DNA of 18,662 nucleotides from Campylobacterota bacterium (GTDB lineage: Bacteria; Campylobacterota; Campylobacteria; Campylobacterales; Sulfurimonadaceae), in the NCBI GenBank assembly GCA_013153755.1, contig JAADDU010000008.1:1-18662 (forward strand), in the 5' to 3' direction. A model generated the notes under the pieces. The model made no database searches and was not told the DNA's origin. It saw nothing but the letters and a program-made list of their open reading frames with translations. Positions 7,358 to 14,957 of this stretch are shown piece after piece (the first letter of the stretch is position 1; every line of letters begins with the position of its first letter). Both the position numbers and the translations under genes were made by a program.

Positions 7358-8188
7358 TTACTCTCCCGTTTTTTTGTTTTTTGCAAGATCTTTTATAGAA
7401 AACCTAAGAGCATCATCATCACATACTTCTATACATCTAGCACAGTTTGTACACTCGCCAGAAAGCACAGGTAAACTTTTTTTACCTATCATATGTAACA
7501 CTTGACGCTCAGGACAAACATCTTTACACTTCATACAAAGAGTACAATTTTCTTCTATATGATGTACTCTTATTAGACTAAATTTTCCTAAAAGTGAATA
7601 AAATCCACCAAGTGGGCAGATATGTCCACACCACCCATTTTTTAGAACAAATAGGTCAAAAAGAAAAATGATAAGCATCGCTGCCCAACCAAAACCTAAA
7701 CCAAAAATAATGCCTCTATGAACCATAGATATAGGAGATATAAACTCAAAAGCTGTCACTCCCATAATAAATGAGATAATCAAACTTAGAGCCAATACCC
7801 AGTATCTCATATTTCGTGATGCTGGTTGTTTAACACCTTGAACACGGTCAATCTCGAGTTTCCTTCTTAAAAAATTTGCTGCATCTGTTACCATATTTAT
7901 AGGACAAACCCAACTACAAAAGGCACGACCACCCACAAGTAGATAAAACACAGTAATAATAGCAACGCCCATAAGTAAGTCAGCTGCCAAGACAGCTCCT
8001 GCTGCTAACATTTGCAATGCAGCATAAGGATCACTCATAGGTAAAAATCCTAAAAATTTTGATGAACTAAGATTTCCCATAAGGACAGTCCATCCCCAAG
8101 CATTTGAACCAAAATAAAGAACCAATATCCCAATCTGCGTAAACCTTCTTAAAATCAAATAGCGATATTTATCAAGTAGAGTTTTCAT
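7358..8188 (-). CDS. napH: NapH, membrane Fe-S quinol dehydrogenase subunit
   Basis: NapH is the integral membrane partner of NapG and together they oxidise menaquinol for NapAB, replacing NapC, for which no gene is seen. The 276-residue protein has about four membrane helices (near residues 18-38, 62-86, 129-150 and 160-182). Two CxxxCP motifs follow the membrane parts, CSWVCP at 91-96 and CGHICP at 187-192, and are typical of NapH/NosR-type proteins. Two C-terminal [4Fe-4S] motifs lie at Cys215/218/221/225 and Cys246/249/252/256, on the cytoplasmic side. The ATG shares one base with the napG stop (TAATG), indicating coupling. The stop falls just inside the spacer before the napB ATG. Confidence 0.92.
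   Translation of the reverse strand: MKTLLDKYRYLILRRFTQIGILVLYFGSNAWGWTVLMGNLSSSKFLGFLPMSDPYAALQMLAAGAVLAADLLMGVAIITVFYLLVGGRAFCSWVCPINMVTDAANFLRRKLEIDRVQGVKQPASRNMRYWVLALSLIISFIMGVTAFEFISPISMVHRGIIFGLGFGWAAMLIIFLFDLFVLKNGWCGHICPLGGFYSLLGKFSLIRVHHIEENCTLCMKCKDVCPERQVLHMIGKKSLPVLSGECTNCARCIEVCDDDALRFSIKDLAKNKKTGE
7361..7367 (-). promoter_or_regulatory. Ribosome binding site fixing the napB start
   Basis: GGGAGAG on the minus strand, with 4 nt (TAAA) between its end and the ATG at 7356. It overlaps the last codons of napH and decides the napB start in favour of MKLMSKL over the in-frame ATG 30 nt further upstream. Confidence 0.7.
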
Positions 8189-9009
8189 TAGTATAAATCC
8201 TCCAAAAAATCACCATTTAGCTTATCAGAAGCTTTTTGTTTACTAAGTTCAGTAGTTGTTTTGATCTCTTTAGCATTTTTTAAACGCTCTTCATCTTTTT
8301 TATCCCAACCTTTGATATAGTAATCACCAGCTTTACCCATTGCAGTTTCTCTAGGAAGTACAAATATGGCTGGTTTTTCAGTTACACAAGCTCTCTCACA
8401 AAGACCACATCCTGTGCATGCATCAGCATGAACAATAGGCTTCATAAAAGCGTGTTTACCAGTTCTTTCATTTTTAGTATATTCAATAGTTATAGCTTTA
8501 CCCAAAATTGGACAGGCTCTATAACAAGCATCACATTGTATTCCCCAAAAAGCTATACAGCTTTCTTTATCAACTACTGCAAGACCCATATCAGCTATAT
8601 TTATATCTAGCTTTCCATCAGTCGTTACACTAGCTTCATCCAGTGCACCAGTAGGACATACTGGTACACAAGGAATATCTGGACACATATAACAAGGTAC
8701 ACTTCTAGGAACAAAATATGGAGTTCCTAAAGGCTTATTATCACCCGGCTTAGCAAGTAATAGTGTATCGTATGGACAAGCTTCAACACAAAGCCCACAC
8801 TTAATACAAGTTTTTAAAAAATCATCCTCTTTTATAGCCCCAGGTGGTCTTAGGAGAAGTTGTGAAGCAGTAACTTCATCAACATAAGCACTCCATATAA
8901 AACCACCCATAGTAGCGAGGCCTATACCTCTAGCCATATTAAGGATAAATCTTCGTCTATCACTTATTGGTTGTTTTTTTCTTTTCTTTTCAGGTCTGTT
9001 TTCGCTCAA
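8188..9009 (-). CDS. napG: NapG, Tat-exported ferredoxin with four [4Fe-4S] sites
   Basis: NapG is a periplasmic, membrane-associated Fe-S protein that accepts electrons from NapH. The N-terminus carries a twin-arginine signal (SDRRRFIL at 16-23, then a hydrophobic stretch GIGLATMGGFIW). Four cysteine clusters follow: Cys68/71/74/78, Cys106/109/114/118, Cys151/159/162/166 and Cys198/201/204/208. The 273-residue length is normal. The start codon is TTG (9009-9007), supported by AAGGGAAG at 9017-9024, 7 nt away. The first internal ATG (residue 25) would remove the Tat motif, so TTG is the better start. The gene begins 31 nt after napA. Confidence 0.92.
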   Translation of the reverse strand: MSENRPEKKRKKQPISDRRRFILNMARGIGLATMGGFIWSAYVDEVTASQLLLRPPGAIKEDDFLKTCIKCGLCVEACPYDTLLLAKPGDNKPLGTPYFVPRSVPCYMCPDIPCVPVCPTGALDEASVTTDGKLDINIADMGLAVVDKESCIAFWGIQCDACYRACPILGKAITIEYTKNERTGKHAFMKPIVHADACTGCGLCERACVTEKPAIFVLPRETAMGKAGDYYIKGWDKKDEERLKNAKEIKTTTELSKQKASDKLNGDFLEDLY

Positions 9010-9024
9010 AACGATACTTCCCTT
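9010..9024 (-). promoter_or_regulatory. Ribosome binding site fixing the TTG start of napG
   Basis: AAGGGAAG (minus strand, 9017-9024) stands 7 nt before a TTG codon. It is one of the strongest Shine-Dalgarno matches in the cluster and supports the non-ATG start that keeps the complete twin-arginine leader of NapG. Confidence 0.7.
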
Positions 9025-9040
9025 ACCTTTTATTTTTTAA

Positions 9041-11875
9041 TTATGCTTTGTAAATTTTTACAGCACATTTTTTGTAATCAGTCTGTTTTGACTGAGGACA
9101 TGTTGCATCTAAACAAACTTTGTTGATAAATACTTTCTCATCAAACCAAGGAACAAAAACAAGACCACGAGGAGGTCTATTTCTACCACGAGTTTCAACA
9201 TGTGCTTTAACTTTACCACGACGAGATTCAACCCAACAAAGATCACCTTGTTTAAGTCCTTTTTCTTTCGCAGTTTTAGGATTCATATAACATAATGCTT
9301 CTGGTACTGCACGATAAAGTTCAGGTACACGCATAGTCATAGTTCCAGAGTGCCAGTGTTCAAGTACACGACCTGTACATAACCAAGTATCATACTCAGC
9401 ATTTGGCATTTCTGGTGGATCCATATATGGACGAGCAAAGATTTTAGCTTTATCTTTTAGAGATTTTTTCTTTTTATCTTTGATTCCATGTAAATCACCT
9501 TGAGTAAGTGCTTTAGCTAATGTACCGTAGAATGCATGAGTTGAGCCTCTACCATTTTCTTTTGCATGTTTAGCAGCATATGGATCGTACTTAACATTAA
9601 ATCTCCACTGAGTCTCTTTACCATCAACAACTGGCCATTTAAGTCCACGAACTTTATGATAAGTAGTAAAAGGAGCCAAATCGTGACCATGACCACGACC
9701 AAATGATGCATACTCTTCAAAAAGGTACTCATGAATCATAAATCCATAACCTTCCCAAACTTTTCCATCACTACCAACTACATTTCTGCTATCGCCATTA
9801 CACTCAGAGTTATCATAACCTTTTTGAGGGAATGAATTCATATCTATTTTATAGCTTCTTGCTTCTTTGTTTCCAAATAGAATATCAAACATAGTAGTAT
9901 CACCACTATATCCCATTTTCTTAGCTGCACCACGAACATCTGCAAGTTTTTTACCATTTCTAAGAGTATAAGAACCCCATAAATCGTTAACAGTAAATCT
10001 TTTAGAAAGTTCAACCCATTGCCAAGTATCACTCATAGCATTACCAACTGGAAGAACTTGTTGTCTCCAATGTTGAGTACGACGCTCAGCATTACCATAA
10101 GCACCCCATTTTTCATAAATCATCGCAGATGGAAGAACAAGGTCAGAAACCATAGCAGATATACCAGGGTAACCATCAGAAGTTACAATAAAGTTATCCA
10201 TAGTTCTTGCAGCTTTAATCCAGTGTTTAGCTGAAGCTGAATCTTGATAAGCATTACATACATTTACCCATGCAAACTTAACAACACCATCTTCGATGTC
10301 ACGGTGGATTTTCATAATGTGCTGATTACCTACTGGATTTAATGTTCCATTAGGAATTTTCCATCTATTTTCAGTAATTTTTCTATGTTTTGGTGATTTA
10401 ACCATCATATCTGCAGGAAGACGGTGGCAAAATGTTCCAACTTCACGAGCAGTACCACAAGCTGAAGGTTGACCAGTTAAAGAGAACGCTCCTGAACCTG
10501 GTAGTGCTTGTTTATTTAACATAAAGTGAACATTATAAGATAAAGTATTTACCCAAGTACCACGAGTATGTTGATTCATACCCATTGTCCAGAAAGATAC
10601 AACTTTTCTACCTTTTTCAATATAAAGATCAGCTAATGTTTGTAGTTTTTCTTTAAAAGAATCTAATGACTCATCTGGATCACCTTTAGCAATTTTAGCT
10701 ACATAATCAAGTGTATATGGCTCAAGGAATTTTTTATACTCTTCAAAAGAGATTTCCCAGTGTTTCAAACCAGCTGGTTTGTTAACCATTACATCACCTT
10801 CTTTGTATCCATATACAGAAAGTGCAGGTGCTTCTTTAGCAGAAACTACATGTTTCATTTCATGATTAATAGTTTCCATCTCTTTAGCAGAATATTTACC
10901 AGCAGAACCATCAGCTCTAACAGGAGTAAGTGATTTCTCACCTTTTCTTCTCATACCATAACCCATATTTACTGGAGATGCAGCAAATACAATATTTTTC
11001 TTTAAGAAATCCCAATCAATTGCTTCAGGGTTGTTATATACAATCTCACGAGCAATATAATTCCACATAGCAAGGTCAGTTGATGGTGAGAAAATAATCT
11101 CAATATCAGCTAAATCTGAAGTTCTGTGTCTATAAGTTGACATATTGATAACTTTTACACGATCTGGATCTGAAAGTTTTCTATCAGTTACACGAGACCA
11201 AAGAATCGGGTGCATTTCTGCCATATTTGAACCCCAAGATACAACAGTATCAGTAAGTTCGATATCATCATAACAGCCTGATGGCTCATCTATACCAAAT
11301 GTCTGGTAAAAACCAACAACTGCAGATGCCATACAGTGACGAGCATTAGGATCGATTGCATTTGAACGGAAACCAGCTTTCATCATTTTTTGAGCTGCAT
11401 AACCTTCCATAACAGTATATTGACCAGAAGCAAATACTGCTACACCCTCTGGACCAGACTTTTTAAGTGCATATTTGATATGTGTTTCCATCTCATCAAA
11501 TGCTCTTTTCCAGCTAACTGGAGCAAATTTACCATGTTTATCAAACTTACCGTTTGAATCAACTCTTAGTAGTGGTGTAGTTAATCTATCTGCACCATAC
11601 ATGATTTTAGCATTAAAGTAACCTTTAATACAGTTAAGACCACGATTAACTGGTGCTGCAGGGTCTCCCTTAACAGCAACGATTTTACCGTTTTTAGTTG
11701 CCATCATGATACCACAACCAGTACCACAGAAACGACAAGCTGCCTTATCCCATCTCCAGCCGCCTTCTGCTGTATTTGCCGCTGCTTCTAGTTCAGCAGG
11801 TACACTCATACCAATAGCTGCTGCTGCTGATGCTGCCGCTGAACTTTTCAGAAATTCTCTTCTTGAAAGTGACAT
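9041..11875 (-). CDS. napA: NapA, periplasmic nitrate reductase catalytic subunit
   Basis: NapA reduces nitrate to nitrite in the periplasm at a Mo-bis-molybdopterin guanine dinucleotide centre. The 944-residue precursor starts with a clear Tat signal (SRREFLKSS at 4-12, an Ala-rich core, then a likely AxA-type cleavage near residue 31). The [4Fe-4S] ligands are Cys47, 50, 54 and 82 (CRFCGTGC and NCIKG). The Mo ligand is Cys181 in [13 protein letters not shown]. The C-terminal molybdopterin-binding domain has [19 protein letters not shown], a pattern conserved in NapA. The length is typical of the epsilonproteobacterial form. A GGAG lies 5 nt before the ATG. It is the first gene of the nap transcript; no promoter is needed between it and napG (31-nt gap). 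Confidence 0.97.
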   Translation of the reverse strand: MSLSRREFLKSSAAASAAAAIGMSVPAELEAAANTAEGGWRWDKAACRFCGTGCGIMMATKNGKIVAVKGDPAAPVNRGLNCIKGYFNAKIMYGADRLTTPLLRVDSNGKFDKHGKFAPVSWKRAFDEMETHIKYALKKSGPEGVAVFASGQYTVMEGYAAQKMMKAGFRSNAIDPNARHCMASAVVGFYQTFGIDEPSGCYDDIELTDTVVSWGSNMAEMHPILWSRVTDRKLSDPDRVKVINMSTYRHRTSDLADIEIIFSPSTDLAMWNYIAREIVYNNPEAIDWDFLKKNIVFAASPVNMGYGMRRKGEKSLTPVRADGSAGKYSAKEMETINHEMKHVVSAKEAPALSVYGYKEGDVMVNKPAGLKHWEISFEEYKKFLEPYTLDYVAKIAKGDPDESLDSFKEKLQTLADLYIEKGRKVVSFWTMGMNQHTRGTWVNTLSYNVHFMLNKQALPGSGAFSLTGQPSACGTAREVGTFCHRLPADMMVKSPKHRKITENRWKIPNGTLNPVGNQHIMKIHRDIEDGVVKFAWVNVCNAYQDSASAKHWIKAARTMDNFIVTSDGYPGISAMVSDLVLPSAMIYEKWGAYGNAERRTQHWRQQVLPVGNAMSDTWQWVELSKRFTVNDLWGSYTLRNGKKLADVRGAAKKMGYSGDTTMFDILFGNKEARSYKIDMNSFPQKGYDNSECNGDSRNVVGSDGKVWEGYGFMIHEYLFEEYASFGRGHGHDLAPFTTYHKVRGLKWPVVDGKETQWRFNVKYDPYAAKHAKENGRGSTHAFYGTLAKALTQGDLHGIKDKKKKSLKDKAKIFARPYMDPPEMPNAEYDTWLCTGRVLEHWHSGTMTMRVPELYRAVPEALCYMNPKTAKEKGLKQGDLCWVESRRGKVKAHVETRGRNRPPRGLVFVPWFDEKVFINKVCLDATCPQSKQTDYKKCAVKIYKA

Positions 11876-11963
11876 ATTTTCTCCTATTTAATAAATTGTT
11901 TGAAATATAACATCCTAACGATGAAAATACCTCGATTTTGTTAAGGTGTCCATTAACGCTTAA

Positions 11964-11972
11964 ATAGTAGCA
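11964..11972 (-). promoter_or_regulatory. Candidate extended -10 promoter for the nap operon
   Basis: On the minus strand TGCTACTAT reads as TGn plus a 4/6 match to TATAAT, about 90 nt before the napA ATG. No good -35 is seen, which is usual for Campylobacterota vegetative promoters. This is a pattern match only. Confidence 0.3.
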
Positions 11973-11980
11973 TGATTTAG

Positions 11981-12022
11981 ATTGATATTTCTTAATTTAT
12001 ATGAAAATTTTAAAATATCAAT
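11981..12022. promoter_or_regulatory. 10-bp inverted repeat upstream of napA (possible operator)
   Basis: ATTGATATTT at 11981-11990 is matched exactly by its reverse complement AAATATCAAT at 12013-12022, with 22 nt between and 32 bp (about three helix turns) centre to centre. Each arm contains an FNR/CRP-type half-site (TTGAT). The inner arm overlaps the -35 position of the candidate nap promoter. Arms are AT-only apart from one G or C, so chance is a real alternative in this AT-rich spacer. The 193-nt gap between the SUI1-type gene and napA holds no other gene that I can see. Confidence 0.4.
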
Positions 12023-12068
12023 ATAGAATGATTTTTTTTAGAAGTAGTGTGTATATATGTAGCATTTT

Positions 12069-12413
12069 TTAATTATTATTTTTAAATCTAAAGCTTAAGT
12101 TTATGAGTAATGGACGTAGCTTTTCTTTAAGCTCTCCCTGAAATTCCATCCATCCATCTTTAAAAGCTCCACCACAACCAAGCTTTTTTTTAAGCTCTTT
12201 TAGTATAGATAAAGCTTCATCTTTTGTTAGTTGAAATTCTCCAACTAAAGTCACAGTTTTACCTCTCCTTTTCTCTTTTTTAAAGACTAGAAAATGTTTT
12301 TGAGGTTCTAATATAGCAGTTGATTTTTTAGATACTTTAGGTGTTTGAATTTCAGCCCAATCATTATCGATATTTGCACCAATAAATATGTTGAGCTTTT
12401 TTCCTTTTGCCAT
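12069..12413 (-). CDS. yciH: SUI1/YciH-family translation factor-like protein
   Basis: A 114-residue protein whose C-terminal two-thirds form a SUI1 (eIF1-like) domain. A basic strand KEKRRGKTVTLVGEF at about 45-59 leads into KELKKKLGCGGAFKDGWMEF at about 91 and before, then a closing KEKLRPLL helix, matching bacterial YciH. The N-terminal 40 residues are a short variable arm. Such proteins bind the small ribosomal subunit region used in start-codon selection, and the bacterial role is thought to be in initiation fidelity or stress. Its ATG lies 3 nt after the stop of the DUF5718-like gene, and it ends the three-gene cluster that begins with the ABC-F ATPase, itself a translation factor. That makes a functional pairing plausible. 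Confidence 0.82.
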   Translation of the reverse strand: MAKGKKLNIFIGANIDNDWAEIQTPKVSKKSTAILEPQKHFLVFKKEKRRGKTVTLVGEFQLTKDEALSILKELKKKLGCGGAFKDGWMEFQGELKEKLRPLLINLSFRFKNNN

Positions 12414-12416
12414 TTT

Positions 12417-13277
12417 TTATAAAACTTTTTGTGAAAGTACACTTATATTTGTAGTTGGATATTTAGAATTTTTTACTGCATCTAAGATAGTTTCTGGACT
12501 ATATTCATCTTTATTGTAAACTACTACAGTACAGATATCTCCACTTTTTAAAAATATTTTTTCTCCAAATGGTGTGTATCTTGTTGCGCCTATGCTTATG
12601 ATAGCTTCTTTTGGATTATGACATGCACTTAGGTATTCACTTAATGGTTCTAATGGATCAGAGTCTGTTTGAGTGTTGATTTGATTTAGCATCCAATCTG
12701 TAAGTTTTTCATGGAAATAGCTATATCCAGTTAATTCAACATCTTCACCATATGCATATATTTTATCATCTCTTTTTAAAAAACTACAAATAGCATAACT
12801 ATCCATAACTCCACCCTCGCTAAAGTTATCTATCTCTATAAGCTGATTTGATAAACCTTTAGACTCATGTCCCCAATTTTTTTTCTCACTTATTTTTTTA
12901 GCACCATCAACACGGATAGAACAATCATTATATGCTCCAAAATATTTAGGAGTTATACTAGATAATTTTCCAGCAACATACTCTAAGTCACAAATAAGTG
13001 CTACTTCTGGTTCAGCTTGAACTTTTAGTGAAGTATCTTGTGGTAGTTTAATGTTATCTGCACCAAGAGGGTAAGTAGATAAAAGTTTATTAGCCTCTAG
13101 TTTTTCTTGCTCTACATAGACATCTTGTCTAGGTAAAAAGAAGGGGAACATCCCTTTTGGAGCAGCTTCATCAGCAGTTATAATATGAGCAAACTCTTTT
13201 GCTTCTCCTGCTTGATTTAGATGCAGTGCAAAATTTCCAGCTATACCCAAACCAACAAATCTTTTGTATTTTGCCAT
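12417..13277 (-). CDS. DUF5718-like protein (FAH-fold-like), function unknown
   Basis: A 286-residue soluble protein beginning MAKYKRFVGLGIAGNFALHL, which I associate with the DUF5718 family common in Campylobacterota. Internal pieces recall the fumarylacetoacetate hydrolase fold: PEVALICDLEY at about 91-101, then YFGAYNDCSIRVDG at about 112-125, an area where FAH enzymes place metal-binding acidic residues, and later FLKSGD and TVVVYN strands. Neither the reaction nor the substrate can be named. There is no signal peptide or membrane helix. Its ATG follows directly on the ABC-F stop codon with no gap (TAGATG), and its stop is 3 nt before the yciH-like gene. The three genes are thus almost certainly one operon. 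Confidence 0.72.
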   Translation of the reverse strand: MAKYKRFVGLGIAGNFALHLNQAGEAKEFAHIITADEAAPKGMFPFFLPRQDVYVEQEKLEANKLLSTYPLGADNIKLPQDTSLKVQAEPEVALICDLEYVAGKLSSITPKYFGAYNDCSIRVDGAKKISEKKNWGHESKGLSNQLIEIDNFSEGGVMDSYAICSFLKRDDKIYAYGEDVELTGYSYFHEKLTDWMLNQINTQTDSDPLEPLSEYLSACHNPKEAIISIGATRYTPFGEKIFLKSGDICTVVVYNKDEYSPETILDAVKNSKYPTTNISVLSQKVL

Positions 13278-14885
13278 CTACAAAGTACCTTTTTCTTTCG
13301 CCTCTGCATACTCCTCATAACTACCCTTAAAGTCAGTTATGCTTCCATCAGCATTTATCTCTATAATACGACTTGCAAAAGCATCTAGCAACTCCCTATC
13401 GTGAGAAACACAAATTACATTACCTTTAAAGTTATGTAAAGCTTCGCCAAGAGCTACGATAGCTTCTAAGTCAAGGTGGTTAGAAGGCTCATCAAGAACT
13501 AAAAAGTTTCCACCCTCTAGCATCATCTTACTAAGCATCATTCTGTGTTTTTCCCCACCAGAAATACTCTCTACAGATTTCTCTTGTTGCTCACCATTAA
13601 AAAGCATCCTACCTAAACAGTTTCTAATCTCTGCAATATCTCTTTTTGGATCAAACGCTCTAAGCCAATCATAAAGAGTTCCATCTCCACTTATGGTGTC
13701 TGCTGTATCTTGTGGAAAATATGAGTTTTCAATAGTAGCTCCCCAATGAATCTCCCCACTAGTTGGTTTCATCTCTTCCATAATAATTTTGATAAGTGTA
13801 GTTTTACCAACACCATTTCCACCGATAAGAGCTACTTTTTCATCTGGGTCAAATTTAAGATTTATATCTTTTAAAACTTCGTTTCCATCTTCATAAGTAT
13901 GATTTACTCCGATGATATTTAGCGCTTCATCACCCATAGTTCTTTTAGCTTTAAAAACGATACTAGGGTCCCTTCTTGAAGATGGTTTTATATCTTCTAT
14001 CTGAAGTTTATCAAGTTGTTTTTGTCTTGAAGTTGCTTGTTTTGCTTTAGATGCATTTGCAGAGAAACGGCGAACAAAAGCTTCTAGTTGCTCTTTTTCT
14101 TTTTGTTTTTTTGCATTATCAAGTTCTTGCTGTTTTGCTATAACATTTGCAGCAATATACCAATCATCATAGGTACCAGTAAACTCACGGATTTTTTGAT
14201 AATCAACATCAAGTATGTTTGTTACAACTGCATTTAAAAAGTGTCTATCATGAGAGATAACGACCATAGTTCCTTCATGTCTTTTAAGCTCATGTTCAAG
14301 CCAACTAATCGTTTCAATGTCGAGGTTATTTGTAGGCTCATCAAGGAACAATACATCTGGTTTAGGGTATAAAACTTGCGCTAATAAAACTTTAAATTTA
14401 TCTGCAGAATCTAGTGTGCTCATAAGATTATTGTGTAATTCAGCAGGAATCCCTACATTTTCAAGGATTTTAGCTATATTTACATCATATTCATAAGTAG
14501 GATCTTCTTCAACACAGATAACTTCTAAATCTGCTAAACGATTATTTACTGCATCATCTTCAAAATCTCCGGTAGCATAAAGTTCTTCTTTCTCTTTTAT
14601 AGCATCAAAAAGTCTTTTATTACCATATAAAACTGCGTCCATAATCGTATAGTCTTCAAATGCAAATTGGTTTTGTCCTAAAACTCCAACTTTATTTGCT
14701 TTTGGGATGATAACTTCACCCTCATACTCATTTATTTGACCACTAAGAATTTTTAAAAAAGTTGTTTTTCCTGCGCCATTTGCACCGATTAGACCATATC
14801 TTTTGTTACGATCTAATTTTAAATTTATATCTTGAAATAGAACTCTATTTCCATAACGCATAATTAAATTTTGTACTGTTACCAT
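13278..14885 (-). CDS. ybiT: ABC-F ATPase, YbiT type
   Basis: A 535-residue protein with two ABC ATPase domains and no membrane segments, the layout of ABC-F proteins that act on ribosomes. Domain 1 has Walker A GANGAGKT at 34-41 and Walker B DVLFLDEPTNNLD at 177-189. Its signature region (DSADKFKVLLAQ) is degenerate as in YbiT. The linker at about 241-310 is charged and contains FVRRFSANASKAKQATSRQKQ, highly similar to YbiT. Domain 2 has Walker A GGNGVGKT at 355-362, signature SISGGEKHR at 440-448 and Walker B VLDEPSNHLD at 463-472. Length and motifs favour YbiT over EttA or Uup. A TATAAT on the minus strand at 14915-14920 is a likely promoter about 30 nt before the ATG. Confidence 0.92.
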   Translation of the reverse strand: MVTVQNLIMRYGNRVLFQDINLKLDRNKRYGLIGANGAGKTTFLKILSGQINEYEGEVIIPKANKVGVLGQNQFAFEDYTIMDAVLYGNKRLFDAIKEKEELYATGDFEDDAVNNRLADLEVICVEEDPTYEYDVNIAKILENVGIPAELHNNLMSTLDSADKFKVLLAQVLYPKPDVLFLDEPTNNLDIETISWLEHELKRHEGTMVVISHDRHFLNAVVTNILDVDYQKIREFTGTYDDWYIAANVIAKQQELDNAKKQKEKEQLEAFVRRFSANASKAKQATSRQKQLDKLQIEDIKPSSRRDPSIVFKAKRTMGDEALNIIGVNHTYEDGNEVLKDINLKFDPDEKVALIGGNGVGKTTLIKIIMEEMKPTSGEIHWGATIENSYFPQDTADTISGDGTLYDWLRAFDPKRDIAEIRNCLGRMLFNGEQQEKSVESISGGEKHRMMLSKMMLEGGNFLVLDEPSNHLDLEAIVALGEALHNFKGNVICVSHDRELLDAFASRIIEINADGSITDFKGSYEEYAEAKEKGTL

Positions 14886-14914
14886 TATTGCTTCTCTTAT
14901 GAATATTTTTCGCG

Positions 14915-14920
14915 ATTATA
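14915..14920 (-). promoter_or_regulatory. Candidate -10 box for the ybiT-type operon
   Basis: A perfect TATAAT on the minus strand (ATTATA on plus) lies 29 nt upstream of the ABC-F ATG, in the 72-nt gap after the chemoreceptor gene. No clear -35 box is visible. Confidence 0.45.
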
Positions 14921-14957
14921 TCTAAGAGTTGTTTAAAAACTAATTACATATTTTTAA

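Noticed and set aside
7357..7386. Upstream in-frame ATG for napB giving a product of 218 residues
   Set aside because: It runs into napH, adds a basic stretch before the signal peptide, and leaves the strong GGGAGAG site unused; the start at 7356 is better.
9517..9732. Open frames within napA in other frames (also 9844-10032, 10019-10234 and 11706-11891)
   Set aside because: All lie wholly or mostly inside the strongly conserved napA frame and have low-complexity or unrecognisable products.
3040..11875. Absence of napC and napE considered as a sign of a broken cluster
   Set aside because: Clusters that use NapG/NapH as the quinol dehydrogenase without NapC are normal in several Campylobacterota, and all frames here are intact.
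14933..14957. AT-only inverted repeat TTAAAAA/TTTTTAA after the chemoreceptor stop
   Set aside because: It has no G-C pairs and is expected often by chance in this composition; not supported as a terminator.
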